Shown here: in pieces, positions 8,938-17,971 of the stretch
Numbering within the stretch: position 1 is the stretch's first letter
Layout: each line of letters opens with the position of its first letter
Source: an uncultured Desulfuromonadales bacterium
GTDB lineage: Bacteria; Desulfobacterota; Desulfuromonadia; Desulfuromonadales; Geopsychrobacteraceae
NCBI GenBank assembly: GCA_947259685.1
Contig: CAMYNC010000003.1
Coordinates: forward strand, 1-53,418
Reading direction: 5' to 3'
Length of the DNA stretch: 53,418 nucleotides
The notes under the pieces: model-generated
Told to the model about the DNA's origin: nothing
What the model saw: the letters and a program-made list of their open reading frames with translations, nothing else
Database searches by the model: none
Program-made: the position numbers and the translations under genes

Positions 8938-8961
8938 GGCCCGCGCCGGGGAGCGCAGGCC
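8938..8961 (-). terminator. Hairpin downstream of the quinone-oxidoreductase-like gene
   Basis: GGCC-C-GCGC at 8938-8946 pairs with GCGC-A-GGCC at 8953-8961, one mismatch, six-base loop. On the plus strand it is followed by TTTT; on the minus strand by a moderately T-rich stretch. It is placed to end the minus-strand gene whose stop is at 8989. Confidence 0.4.
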
Positions 8962-8988
8962 TTTTCGGTTCCTAGGGGTTGAGGTAAC

Positions 8989-9981
8989 TCAGCTGTCACT
9001 GGTGCTCAGGACAATCTTACCGAAATGCTGGTCCGCTTCCATCATTTTGTGGGCTGCCACCACTTCGCCAAGGGGAAAGACCTTTTCGATAATCGGAACG
9101 ATGCTCCGGTCGGCGAATTTCGGCAGCGCCCGGCGGGTGAATTCGGCAATGATCTCGCCCTTTTCCGCGACTGGCCGGCTGCGCAACACGGAGCCGATAA
9201 TCTGCTGGCGTTTGACCATCATCAGGGCCAGGTTCAGTTCCGCCTTGATGCCGCTGATGATGCCGATGATTACCAGCTTGCCGGTATAGCCGAGGCTGGC
9301 CATGTTCGGCTTGAGGTATTTGGCGCCGACATGATCGAGGATCAGGTTGACACCTTTTTTTCCCGTGAACTCTTTGACCTCATCGCTGAAGTCCGGCGTG
9401 GTGGTGAAGTCGATCACCAGGTCGGCCCCCAATTCTTTGACTCGCTCGATCTTGCTTGGGTGGGCGGTGACGATCAGTTTGGCATTGGGGGTCAGCGCCT
9501 TGGCCAGTTGGATCGCTGCGGTATTAACCCCACCGCCGCCGCCGTGGAGGATCGCTGTCTGGCCGTCCTGCAGCTCACCAATCATGAAAACATTGAGGAA
9601 GGCGGTGATGTAGCTTTCGTTAACGCAGGCCGCTTCCTCGAAGCTCATCGAGTCGGGAATCGGCATCAGGTGGTTATGATATGCCACCGCAAATTCGGCG
9701 TAGCCGCCGCCGCCGACCAGGGCCATCACCCGATCGCCAACTTTCCAGCCGTTGACTTCGCTGCCGAGCTCGGCGATGGTGCCGGCGACTTCCAGGCCGA
9801 GGACTTCCGAGTCACCCGGAGGTGGCGGGTACTTCCCTTCACGCTGCACCAGGTCGGGGCGGTTAATGCTGCTGGCCACCACTTTGATCAGCACTTCATT
9901 GGCTTTCGGGCTGGGTTTGTCAACCTCGCCGAGTTTCATCACTTCGGCGGCCCCGAATTCATCGATTAGAACTGCTTTCAT
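8989..9981 (-). CDS. NAD(P)H:quinone oxidoreductase-like medium-chain dehydrogenase
   Basis: A 330-aa member of the medium-chain dehydrogenase/reductase superfamily, closest by eye to the zinc-free quinone oxidoreductase (PIG3/QOR) group. Motifs include SINRPDLVQREGKYPPPPG and EVLGLEVAG in the N-terminal GroES-like domain, a Rossmann glycine stretch ILHGGGGGVNTAAIQLAK, and LILDHVGAKY. The catalytic-zinc Cys/His set of alcohol dehydrogenases is not evident. It would reduce quinones or enones with NADPH in the cytoplasm; the physiological substrate is unknown. The start at 9981 gives a typical family N-terminus (MKAVLIDEFG). Transcribed away from the rubredoxin-fusion gene. Confidence 0.9.
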   Translation of the reverse strand: MKAVLIDEFGAAEVMKLGEVDKPSPKANEVLIKVVASSINRPDLVQREGKYPPPPGDSEVLGLEVAGTIAELGSEVNGWKVGDRVMALVGGGGYAEFAVAYHNHLMPIPDSMSFEEAACVNESYITAFLNVFMIGELQDGQTAILHGGGGGVNTAAIQLAKALTPNAKLIVTAHPSKIERVKELGADLVIDFTTTPDFSDEVKEFTGKKGVNLILDHVGAKYLKPNMASLGYTGKLVIIGIISGIKAELNLALMMVKRQQIIGSVLRSRPVAEKGEIIAEFTRRALPKFADRSIVPIIEKVFPLGEVVAAHKMMEADQHFGKIVLSTSDS

Positions 9982-10134
9982 GTGCTCTCTCCTTGTGGAT
10001 TAAATAATCGATTGGAAATAACTTTTCAGGTTGTTACAATGCAACGCTTAAAGAAAAATCAACTGTCGCGATCAAGCGGCGATTATAGAGGAATCCGGTT
10101 TGGATTTGAACTTTTATTCCTGGGGAGGGGGTTG

Positions 10135-10767
10135 GTGAAAAAAGTCTGGCGTTGCACGGTGTGCGGTTATCTTCACGAGGGAGAGTCTCCGCCAGAAGTC
10201 TGCCCGGTCTGTCATGCCGATGCCAGTAAATTCGAGCTGGTCGCTGACCAGGCGACCGAACAATCGGCCGTGGCACCAAAGGGCGGATTGTTGCGCGAGA
10301 TGCTAGACCATTTTGTACCACACGCGGTCTTTGCCCATTTCCCCAACGCACTGATTCCGACAACGGCCTTGTTCCTGCTGCTGTTCCTGTTGTTTGGCGG
10401 TGAGTCTTACGAGACTTCGGCATTCTATCTGCTGGTTGTCACGCTATTGGCTGTCCCGCCGACTTTCGCCACCGGCCTCTATGACTGGAAAAAACAGTTT
10501 GCCGGAGAGGTGGCACCGATTTTCGTGAAGAAGATTATCCTCGCTTCAGGGTTGTTGCTGCTCGCTACCACCGTGGTCCTCTGGCGCTGGCTTGAGCCTC
10601 GGGTCCTCGCCGATGGCGGCTGGACTGGCGGGTTGTTTTTATTGTTGATTGCAGCGATGCTCGGTTGTGTCACCCTGCTCGGGCATTATGGAGGGGTTCT
10701 GGTTTTTGCCCGCAAAGGGCAGCGCGCCGCGGAAAGAAGAGAAGGACAGGTTAAGGACTTATGCTGA
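10135..10767 (+). CDS. Rubredoxin domain fused to a four-helix membrane domain (DUF2231-like)
   Basis: A 210-aa protein from a GTG at 10135, preceded by a GGGGAGGGGG run. Residues 5-36 form a short rubrerythrin-style rubredoxin with an iron site C7-x2-C10 and C23-x2-C26 (CTVCGYLHEG, EVCPVCHAD). The rest has about four membrane helices, beginning HFVPHAVFAHFPNALIP and ending LGHYGGVLVFARKG. These His-containing ends resemble DUF2231 membrane proteins, in which similarly placed histidines have been proposed to bind haem. It may carry electrons between the membrane and a soluble partner. The next gene, a siroheme sulfite reductase, overlaps its end by 7 bases, which argues for translational coupling and joint function. 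Confidence 0.82.
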   Translation: MKKVWRCTVCGYLHEGESPPEVCPVCHADASKFELVADQATEQSAVAPKGGLLREMLDHFVPHAVFAHFPNALIPTTALFLLLFLLFGGESYETSAFYLLVVTLLAVPPTFATGLYDWKKQFAGEVAPIFVKKIILASGLLLLATTVVLWRWLEPRVLADGGWTGGLFLLLIAAMLGCVTLLGHYGGVLVFARKGQRAAERREGQVKDLC

Positions 10768-11444
10768 AACAGGATATCAAAGAAAAAGGCGCAATTGTCC
10801 AGCGTGATCGCCAGACCTATGCGCTTACTCCCCATACCCCGGCCGGCTTGGTGACCGCAGAGCAGTTACGCACGATTGCGACCGTCGCCGAGCAATACCA
10901 AGTCCAGCAAATCAAGCTCACCAGCGCCCAGCGGATCACCCTGATCGGGATCGCCGAGGAGCAGATCGACAGTGCCTGGCATGATCTCGGTCAGCAGATC
11001 GGTCGGGCCACCGGGCTCTGTGTCCGCAGTGTCAAAATCTGTCCAGGAACCGATTGCTGCAAGCGTGGATTACAGGATTCCGTCAAAGTTGGTCTGGTGC
11101 TCGACCAGCAGTTTCATGGTCGGCAACTGCCCTGGAAAATGAAACTCGGGGTCTCCGGCTGCCCTAACGATTGCGCTGAAACCTGTTTGAAGGATATTGG
11201 CCTGATCGGAACGCCGCGTGGTTGGCATTTGCAGCTAGGCGGCAATGGCGGCAGTCAACCAAGGCTCAGCCAGCGGCTGTTGGAGCATATTCCTGACGAC
11301 CAGCAAGCGCTTGCAGCGGTTGGGCGGCTGCTCGACTGGTTTGCTGTCCAGGAACGAAAATGTCGGCTGGGGCGCCTGGTCGAAGAGTTTGGCCTCGATT
11401 TTTTTCGCCGAGTCGCTCTGGGAGAGGTCATGTCGGACAACTGA
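10761..11444 (+). CDS. Small siroheme/[4Fe-4S] sulfite reductase (low-spin assimilatory type)
   Basis: A 227-aa single-unit nitrite/sulfite reductase. The cluster-siroheme ligands are visible as C94-x5-C100 in KICPGTDCCKRG and C134-x3-C138 in SGCPNDCAETC. An N-terminal ferredoxin-like half (LTSAQRITLIG) is also present. The size matches the small low-spin sulfite reductases known from Desulfovibrio and Desulfuromonas rather than the 550-aa assimilatory CysI. It would reduce sulfite to sulfide with six electrons, or possibly nitrite. The start ATG lies inside the end of the rubredoxin-membrane gene (ATGCTGA overlap), making that protein a likely electron donor. The last about 40 residues are outside the family core. 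Confidence 0.87.
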   Translation: MLKQDIKEKGAIVQRDRQTYALTPHTPAGLVTAEQLRTIATVAEQYQVQQIKLTSAQRITLIGIAEEQIDSAWHDLGQQIGRATGLCVRSVKICPGTDCCKRGLQDSVKVGLVLDQQFHGRQLPWKMKLGVSGCPNDCAETCLKDIGLIGTPRGWHLQLGGNGGSQPRLSQRLLEHIPDDQQALAAVGRLLDWFAVQERKCRLGRLVEEFGLDFFRRVALGEVMSDN

Positions 11445-11610
11445 GTGGTTTTGAATTAAATTAAGTATAATATATCTTTAATTTGGGTATAATAACAGAC
11501 TTTGTGACTTTTCCAGGTCGGTTGTCTCTGGTCTGCCTCGCCAGGCAAATTCAGCTTTGTCGCTTTTTGACACAGCATTCTTTTATTAATTTCGTATACA
11601 GGTTTGATTT
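11445..11610 (+). promoter_or_regulatory. A/T-rich upstream region of the type II secretion operon, probable promoter
   Basis: Two copies of TATAAT occur at 11466-11471 and 11488-11493 in a strongly A/T-rich patch immediately after the sulfite reductase gene. No well-spaced -35 hexamer is evident for either, so an activator or an alternative sigma factor may be needed. No terminator for the preceding gene was found, so read-through is possible. Confidence 0.35.
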
Positions 11611-12504
11611 TTGATTGCGAATATTGACCTCCAAAAACTGCTCAATATTTTGCTGCTGATTCTGGCGGTCTGTGGCGGACTGGTGGCCGGAATGCTGACT
11701 GGACGGATTATCGATCTGTCGCTGGGCGGTGATCTGGTCCTGCTGCCGGAGTTGCCGTCGCGGCAAGCGAGCGTACGCCAGTTGGATGAAGATGATTTTC
11801 AAGTCATCCTTGACCGCAATCTGTTCAATTCGCAGGCGGTTGGTCAGTCTGTTGAACGGGTCGACCTGACCACGGCGACCGCAGCCGGAAGCGACAAGCC
11901 GGCAGCCCGGCCCGCAGGCGATCTGGAACTGCTCGGCACCGTGGTTGCCGGAGAGGATTCCCTGGCGCTGATCCGAGTCGGCCGCAAGGCGGGGGTTTAT
12001 CGGCTCGAAAGTGAACTGGCTCCCGGAACGACCTTGATCGAGGTCGAGCGGAATATGGTGGCGATTCGCGATCGCGGTGTGCGTCGTGAACTGCTCCTGG
12101 TCAAGCCCAAAGGTAACGGAAAAGAAACCAAGAGCGTGCGAAAAACGGCAAAGTCCAACGGCCAGGGAGTCAGTGCTGTGGGCGAAAACCGCTGGCAGAT
12201 CTCCCGCTCGGCGGCAACCAATGCCCGGGCGAATCTGAACAGCCTGCTAAGCACGGCGCGGATGATTCCGCAGATGCAAAATGGCAAAACCATCGGCTTC
12301 AAGCTGGTGGAGATGGAACGTGGGTCGCTGCTGGAGCAGGTCGGGCTGAAAGTCGGCGACTTGGTGGTTGAAATCAACCAGGTGGAGTTGAACAGCCCGG
12401 AAAAAGCCCTGCAGGTTTTCCAGCAGGTGCGGGAAGCAACCAATATTTCCCTGGGGTTGGTTCGTAATGGCAAACGGGAAACCTTCGAATACTATTTCGA
12501 ATAG
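11611..12504 (+). CDS. gspC: Type II secretion protein C
   Basis: Inner-membrane GspC links the inner platform to the secretin. The 297-aa protein starts at TTG 11611 with AGG 8 bases upstream. One membrane helix spans roughly residues 9-32. A homology-region domain follows (DDFQVILDRNLFNSQ to about residue 165). A C-terminal PDZ domain covers about 205-297 (IGFKLVEMERGSLLEQVGLKVGD, VVEINQVELNSPEKALQVF). A linker rich in Lys, Asn and Gly lies between. First gene of the secretion operon; gspD follows after 9 bases. The TTG start is the least certain point, but no better start gives the membrane helix. Confidence 0.9.
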   Translation: MIANIDLQKLLNILLLILAVCGGLVAGMLTGRIIDLSLGGDLVLLPELPSRQASVRQLDEDDFQVILDRNLFNSQAVGQSVERVDLTTATAAGSDKPAARPAGDLELLGTVVAGEDSLALIRVGRKAGVYRLESELAPGTTLIEVERNMVAIRDRGVRRELLLVKPKGNGKETKSVRKTAKSNGQGVSAVGENRWQISRSAATNARANLNSLLSTARMIPQMQNGKTIGFKLVEMERGSLLEQVGLKVGDLVVEINQVELNSPEKALQVFQQVREATNISLGLVRNGKRETFEYYFE

Positions 12505-12513
12505 GAGTGGATA

Positions 12514-14595
12514 GTGATAATTCGACGCAGCATACAGATTCTGCTGCCGGTCCTTTTTCTGCTGGTGCTGAATGTTTCGTTCGCCCTGGCGGCAGAAAAG
12601 AAAGCTTCGTCTCAGGATGCGCAGATCACGCTCGATTTTCAAAATGTCGAGCTGGTCGATATGGTCAGCACCATGAGCGAATTGACCGGTAAAAATTTTG
12701 TTTTTGATGAGGGGGTTCGTGGCAAGGTGAGCATCATTTCACCCAAGCCGGTGAGTATTGACGAGGCCTACCGTTTGTTTACCACGGTGCTGAATGTGAA
12801 AGGGTTTACGATCATCCCTTCCGGGAAGTTGCACAAGATTGTTCCCGTGCGCAGTGCCAAAGAGGCCAACCTGCCGATCAGCGACGGCCGCGGGCTTGGT
12901 GAGCAATATATCACCAGGATTCTCAAACTGAAAACCCTGGATGCGACCCTGGTGGTTGATACCATTTTGCGCCCTTTGATGCCGAAAACCAGCCATGTGG
13001 TCGCCCATGCGCCATCCAACGCCGTGGTCATCACCGACAGTGCCGCCAATATCGCTCGGCTCAGTAAAATTCTTGCGTCCCTTGATCACTCCTGGGATGG
13101 CGAGCGGATGGAAATTATGCCCCTGCAATATTCCGATGCCGAGGAAACCGCCGGCCTGGTGACGCAGATTCTCGAGGGGGGCGATGGCGGCGGTCGGGTC
13201 CAGCGTGGCGCACAGGCGGCTGCGGTGCGCAAAAAATCGCTCGGCCAGGTGCTCGCCTACAGCCGCACCAACAAACTGATGGTGCTGGGGAATGATGCCT
13301 TTATTGCCCAGGTGCGTGATATCGTCGTGCAGATTGATGAAAAGTCCGATCCGACCCGGGCCGGTGTTCACGTGTACTATCTTGAACATGCAGAAGCAGA
13401 GGGCTTGGCCGAAACCCTGAACCGGATTGTTTCCAGGGTTGCTAAAGCCAACCCCGCCGGCAAACCGGGCGGGCAGCCGAATGTCGATATGGAGACGTTC
13501 GGCGAAGTTTCAATTACTGCCGACAAACCGACCAATGCCTTGATTGTCAATGCTACCGCGGAAGATTATGCAGGGATCAGTGACCTGATCGGTCAACTCG
13601 ATATCAAGCGCAAGCAGGTGTTTGTCGAGGCCTTGATTCTCGAAGTGAGCATGCAGGCCCTGCTCGAACTGGGTGCTTCGTTACAGGGGGCAGTGTCGAT
13701 CGGTGATGACAGTGTGGTTTTTGGGGCCAGTAATCTCAGGGATAACGGGCTTGGGGAATTTTCTCCATCCTCAGGGGCACCCAGTCTGCTTACCAAAGCG
13801 GTTGATGGGCTTTTGTTGGGTGGATTTTTCAACCCCATTGAAACGATGGTTAACGGCGAATTGGTCTCCATCCCAGCATTCTCCGCTCTGATCGATCTGT
13901 CAGAAAATAATTCTGATCTTAACGTGCTTTCAGCCCCACGTCTGCTGACTTCAGATAACGAGGAGGCGGAGATTGTTGTCGGTTCGAATGTGCCGATTAT
14001 CACCTCCAGGTCTCAGGATAATGTCGGCAATCCGGTCAACTCAATTGAACGCCAGGATGTCGCCTTGATCCTGAGGTTCACCCCGCAGATTACCGAGGGG
14101 GATCTGGTCCGGCTCAAGGTCCACCAGGAGATCAGCACGATCGCTGAGGCCAACGACAATGTTGGCGATCCCAACGCGGTCGGTCCCACCTTGAACAAGC
14201 GTCTGCTGAGCAACACGATCGTTGCCCAAGACGGCAAGACCGTGGTGCTCGGCGGTCTGTTCCAGACTCAACGACAGGAAATTGTCACCAAGGTCCCCTT
14301 TTTGAGTGACATTCCGATCCTCGGGCATCTTTTCAAACGGAGCCGTGACGATGAGAGAAAAACCAGCCTGCTGATCTTCATTACCCCCTGGGTGGTTCGC
14401 GGCAGCGAGGATCTGGATCGGATCACCCGGCAAAGCCGTCAGAGCATGGAAATCTACCAGGGGGAGGATGGGACAAACAACCTGTTCAATCTGGACGAAC
14501 GGATACCAATGAAACGGGACGAACGGATGCCACAACAGGGACCACTACAGAGGAAAGATATTGCCGTGCCTCTCGAATTGGATGGAATTAAGTAA
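12514..14595 (+). CDS. gspD: Type II secretion secretin
   Basis: Outer-membrane channel of the type II system. The 693-aa protein begins at GTG 12514 (AGGAG about 7 bases upstream) with a signal peptide ending near residue 27 (FALAAEK). The N0 domain begins ITLDFQNVELVDMVSTMSELTGKNF, cut here as in other secretins, and is followed by N1-N3 repeats (LQYSDAEETAGLVTQIL; VYYLEHAEAEGLAETLNRIV). The secretin core carries VEALILEVS, NVLSAPRLLTSDNEEA, IVGSNVPI-like and KTVVLGGLFQ signatures and ends near DERKTSLLIFITP. No lipobox was seen. Its TAA shares one base with the ATG of gspE (TAATG), so translation is coupled. Confidence 0.95.
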   Translation: MIIRRSIQILLPVLFLLVLNVSFALAAEKKASSQDAQITLDFQNVELVDMVSTMSELTGKNFVFDEGVRGKVSIISPKPVSIDEAYRLFTTVLNVKGFTIIPSGKLHKIVPVRSAKEANLPISDGRGLGEQYITRILKLKTLDATLVVDTILRPLMPKTSHVVAHAPSNAVVITDSAANIARLSKILASLDHSWDGERMEIMPLQYSDAEETAGLVTQILEGGDGGGRVQRGAQAAAVRKKSLGQVLAYSRTNKLMVLGNDAFIAQVRDIVVQIDEKSDPTRAGVHVYYLEHAEAEGLAETLNRIVSRVAKANPAGKPGGQPNVDMETFGEVSITADKPTNALIVNATAEDYAGISDLIGQLDIKRKQVFVEALILEVSMQALLELGASLQGAVSIGDDSVVFGASNLRDNGLGEFSPSSGAPSLLTKAVDGLLLGGFFNPIETMVNGELVSIPAFSALIDLSENNSDLNVLSAPRLLTSDNEEAEIVVGSNVPIITSRSQDNVGNPVNSIERQDVALILRFTPQITEGDLVRLKVHQEISTIAEANDNVGDPNAVGPTLNKRLLSNTIVAQDGKTVVLGGLFQTQRQEIVTKVPFLSDIPILGHLFKRSRDDERKTSLLIFITPWVVRGSEDLDRITRQSRQSMEIYQGEDGTNNLFNLDERIPMKRDERMPQQGPLQRKDIAVPLELDGIK

Positions 14596-16298
14596 TGCGG
14601 CCGATGAAGTGGCGCCAGCTTGGCGATATCCTGGTGCAGGACAAGGGCCTGCCTGAGGAAATTGTTCGCCAGGCGCTGCGCGAGCAGGAAGTCAGCCACC
14701 TCAAGCTTGGCGAAATGCTGCGGGAAAGCGGTGCCGCCAGCAAGGAGGTGCTCGCCGAAGCGCTGGCGACCCAGAGCGGTATGGAATACCTTGCCGAACC
14801 GGTGGTAAAAGCCTCGGCCCTGCACCTGCTGACCACGGTACCGATCGGCTATGCCAAAGAAAATCTGGCGGTACCGATTGAAATCGATGGCCAGACCATC
14901 CGGCTGGCGGTGGCCGACCCGAACAACAACCGTATCCTCAATGATCTCTCGGTGCTGACCGGCTGCCGGATCGTTCCCTGCTTGGCTTCACCTGATAAAC
15001 TGTTGCAGGCGATCAATCAGGGCTATGAGACGCTCTCGGGCGGCGGCGACAACAGCATGTCAGAGATCCAACAGGAATCTGATGATATCGATGGGGAACT
15101 GCATGTCGAGGATTTGATCGATACCAGCGACGAAGCACCGGTCATCCGGTTTGTTAACGGTCTGCTGACCCAGGCCTATCGGCAGCGGGCCAGTGACATC
15201 CACATCGAACCTTTCGAGACCGAACTGTTGGTGCGCTACCGGGTCGATGGGGTGCTTTACGAGGTACAGCGGCCGCCTTTTCGTGCTCTGCCGAACATCG
15301 TTAGCCGTTTGAAGATCATGGCCAATCTCGATATCGCCGAAAAGCGTCTGCCGCAAGACGGTCGTTTCAGCGTGCGGATCGCTGGTAAACAGGCGGATAT
15401 TCGGGTCTCGACCCTGCCGACTGCTTTCGGCGAGCGGGTCGTGCTGCGGCTGCTCGATAAAAGCAGCGGAGTGCTGACTTTGCAGGATATCGGCGTGGAG
15501 TCCGATCAATTGCCGCAGATCGAAAAGATGATCAAGAAAAATCACGGCATCTTTCTGGTCACCGGACCGACCGGTGCGGGTAAAACCACCACTCTTTATT
15601 CGGCGCTTTCATCGATCAATTCCCGCGAGCAAAATATTATCACCGTCGAAGATCCGATCGAATACCAGCTTTCCGGGGTCGGCCAGATCCAGGTCAACCC
15701 CAAAATCGACCTGACCTTTGCCCAGGGGTTAAGATCGATCCTGCGCCAGGATCCGGATGTCATCATGGTCGGCGAAATTCGTGATGGCGAGACCGCCAAG
15801 ATTGCCGTGCAGGCAGCTCTCACCGGTCACCTGGTTTTCTCCACCCTGCACACCAACGATTCAGCGGGGGCGTTGGCGCGCCTGGTGGAGATGGGGGTGG
15901 AACCTTTTTTGGCGGCTTCAGCTCTGGTGGGGGTGCTGGCCCAGCGGCTGGTGCGGACCATCTGCCCCAACTGTAAGATCAGTTATCGGCCTGAAGCGAA
16001 GCTCCTCACCGAACTGGTCGAAGGGATGGAGTTGCCCAGCGAAGCGGTCTTTTATCGCGGTCGCGGCTGTAGTAAGTGCATGCAGGTTGGCTACCACGGT
16101 CGGACCGGGCTTTATGAGCTGCTGGAAGTCAACGACCAGATTCGGCAACTGGTCACCAGCAACGCCGATGCCTCCACTATCCGCCAGCAGGCCCTGGCGC
16201 AAGGGATGCGAACTCTGCGGCAGGCAGGACTGGTCAAAGTGCTGGCCGGACAGACGACGGTTGAAGAAGTGTTGCGCGTAACCCAAGAGGAAATCTAA
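14595..16298 (+). CDS. gspE: Type II secretion ATPase
   Basis: Cytoplasmic hexameric ATPase that drives pseudopilus assembly. A 567-aa protein with an N-terminal MshEN/GspE-N domain (residues 1-150, which contacts GspL), then the ATPase core. Walker A is GPTGAGKTTT at about 324-333; the Asp box and Walker B are in VEDPIEYQ and RQDPDVIMVGEIRD; the His box is in ALTGHLVFSTLHTNDS. The zinc-binding four-Cys element is complete (CPNC near 455 and CSKC near 493), as in typical GspE and PilB. The start overlaps the gspD stop by one base. Confidence 0.96.
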   Translation: MRPMKWRQLGDILVQDKGLPEEIVRQALREQEVSHLKLGEMLRESGAASKEVLAEALATQSGMEYLAEPVVKASALHLLTTVPIGYAKENLAVPIEIDGQTIRLAVADPNNNRILNDLSVLTGCRIVPCLASPDKLLQAINQGYETLSGGGDNSMSEIQQESDDIDGELHVEDLIDTSDEAPVIRFVNGLLTQAYRQRASDIHIEPFETELLVRYRVDGVLYEVQRPPFRALPNIVSRLKIMANLDIAEKRLPQDGRFSVRIAGKQADIRVSTLPTAFGERVVLRLLDKSSGVLTLQDIGVESDQLPQIEKMIKKNHGIFLVTGPTGAGKTTTLYSALSSINSREQNIITVEDPIEYQLSGVGQIQVNPKIDLTFAQGLRSILRQDPDVIMVGEIRDGETAKIAVQAALTGHLVFSTLHTNDSAGALARLVEMGVEPFLAASALVGVLAQRLVRTICPNCKISYRPEAKLLTELVEGMELPSEAVFYRGRGCSKCMQVGYHGRTGLYELLEVNDQIRQLVTSNADASTIRQQALAQGMRTLRQAGLVKVLAGQTTVEEVLRVTQEEI

Positions 16299-16300
16299 GC

Positions 16301-17512
16301 GTGGCGCTCTACGAATATACTGCTCTCGATTCTCAAGGGCGGCAGCAGCGTGGCGTAATCGAAGCCACCGGGCAAAAAGTTGCCAGTCGTAAACTGCGGG
16401 AAAAGGGGCTTTTCCCCACCAAAATGGCATCGGTATCGGCTAAGGGCCAAAGCAAGAGCCGGGGAGCTTTCTTTCGCCGGGTTGATGCTATCGCGCTGGG
16501 GGTGGCGACCCGCCAGCTCTCGACCATGCTCTCTGCCGGGATGCCCCTGGATGAAGCCCTGGCGACGGTTGCCGAGCAACAGGAGCAGCCGTTGTTAAAG
16601 ACCTCCCTGAGCCGTATCCGTGAGGATATCCTGCAGGGCAGTGCTTTTCATCTGGCTCTGCAGGCTCACCCAAAAATTTTTCCGCCCATTTACACCAATA
16701 TGGTTCAGGTCGGTGAAGCCAGCGGTACTCTGGATAAAGTGCTGCTGCAATTAGCTGAATTCATGGAAGATCAGGCCCGCTTTAATGCCCAACTCAAGGC
16801 GGCGATGACCTATCCGTTATTGATGTTTCTGGTCGGCAGCAGTGTGCTGATGTTTTTGATGACCTTCGTGGTGCCGAAAATCACCCGGATGCTCGAAGAC
16901 CTCGATCAGGCTTTGCCCTTGCCGACCCTCTTGCTGATGGGCTTGAGCGGTTTTCTGGCCGATTACTGGTGGTTACTGCTGATTCTGCTGTTGGGGGGCT
17001 TCTACCTGGCGCGCCGGGCGATTGCCAGCAACCGAGGGCGGCTTTGGTTCGATCAACAGAAATTCCGCCTGCCGCTGTTCGGCCCGCTCGGCTTGCACAA
17101 TGCCACGGCCCGTTTCGCCCGGACCATGGCAACTTTGCTGCGGAGCGGGGTGCCGCTGCTGACCGCGCTGGAGATCGTGCAGGGGCTGCTCGGCAACAGT
17201 CATCTGCAGCAGGCGCTGGAGACCGTGCGCGAAAAAGTCACTGAAGGCGCAGGCCTGTCTGAGCCGTTGCGGCAGGCCGGGGTTTTTCCTTTGATGCTGC
17301 CGCAGATGGCGGCGGTCGGTGAACGCAGCGGCGAGTTGGAGGGGATGTTGCTGAAAATTGCGGAAATTTACGAACACCAGGTGCAGACCAAGTTAACTGC
17401 TATGATGGCATTGTTGGAACCCTTGATGATTCTGTTGATGGGGACAGTGGTCGGTTTTATCGTTCTGGCCATTTTATTGCCGATTTTTCAGGCCAGTCAG
17501 GGGATGGGCTAG
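16301..17512 (+). CDS. gspF: Type II secretion inner-membrane platform protein
   Basis: A polytopic platform protein of 403 aa with two repeated GspF domains (about 70-190 and 270-395) separated and ended by membrane helices, including LLMFLVGSSVLMFLMTFVVP, WWLLLILLLGGFYLA and LMILLMGTVVGFIVLAILLP. The N-terminus ALYEYTALDSQGRQQRGVIEATG is diagnostic for the family. GTG start 2 bases after the gspE stop, with GAGG further upstream inside gspE. Confidence 0.95.
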   Translation: MALYEYTALDSQGRQQRGVIEATGQKVASRKLREKGLFPTKMASVSAKGQSKSRGAFFRRVDAIALGVATRQLSTMLSAGMPLDEALATVAEQQEQPLLKTSLSRIREDILQGSAFHLALQAHPKIFPPIYTNMVQVGEASGTLDKVLLQLAEFMEDQARFNAQLKAAMTYPLLMFLVGSSVLMFLMTFVVPKITRMLEDLDQALPLPTLLLMGLSGFLADYWWLLLILLLGGFYLARRAIASNRGRLWFDQQKFRLPLFGPLGLHNATARFARTMATLLRSGVPLLTALEIVQGLLGNSHLQQALETVREKVTEGAGLSEPLRQAGVFPLMLPQMAAVGERSGELEGMLLKIAEIYEHQVQTKLTAMMALLEPLMILLMGTVVGFIVLAILLPIFQASQGMG

Positions 17513-17530
17513 CAGACAGATGGAGAAAAA

Positions 17531-17971
17531 ATGAAAAGGGAACGACTAAATAATCAACGCGGATTTACGTTAATCGAAATTATGGTTGTGGTGGTGATTC
17601 TGGGAATTCTGGCCGGAATCGTCGTGCCGCGCCTGCTCGATCGGCCTGAAGAGGCGCGACGCACCAAAGCGGCGGTGCAGATCCGCAGTTTGGAAGAAGC
17701 GCTCGGCATGTTCAAACTGGATAACGGGTTCTACCCGACAACCGATCAGGGCCTGAAAGCGCTGGTCGAAAAGCCGAGTGCCGGACGGGTGCCTGGTCGT
17801 TATCGGGCCGGTGGCTACATCAAAAAAATTCCCCTCGATCCCTGGGACGCGCCCTATCTCTTCCTGTCGCCCGGCGCGCATGGGGATTTTGACCTGTTTT
17901 CTTACGGACCTGACGGCGAGTCGGGGGGCGAAGGGGACAATGCCGACATTGGCAACTGGAATCTCGACTGA
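17531..17971 (+). CDS. gspG: Type II secretion major pseudopilin
   Basis: A 146-aa major pseudopilin. The class III leader and cleavage site are NNQRG-FTLIE, with E5 of the mature protein present and a hydrophobic helix after it. The GspG body carries TKAAVQIRSLEEALGMFKLDNGFYPTTDQGL and KIPLDPWDAPYLF, and a C-terminal calcium-site region (YGPDGESGGEGDNADIGNW). It needs a prepilin peptidase (GspO/PilD), which is not encoded here. The ATG at 17531 has GGAG upstream (gatggagaaaaaatg). Confidence 0.96.
   Translation: MKRERLNNQRGFTLIEIMVVVVILGILAGIVVPRLLDRPEEARRTKAAVQIRSLEEALGMFKLDNGFYPTTDQGLKALVEKPSAGRVPGRYRAGGYIKKIPLDPWDAPYLFLSPGAHGDFDLFSYGPDGESGGEGDNADIGNWNLD

Noticed and set aside
11451..11471. 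TTGAAT and TATAAT as a promoter pair before gspC
   Set aside because: The spacing is only 9 bases, too short for sigma-70; only the region, not this pair, is offered as a probable promoter.
17778..17939. Upstream extension of the gspH frame
   Set aside because: It lies entirely inside gspG in another frame; the prepilin leader begins properly at the ATG at 17940.
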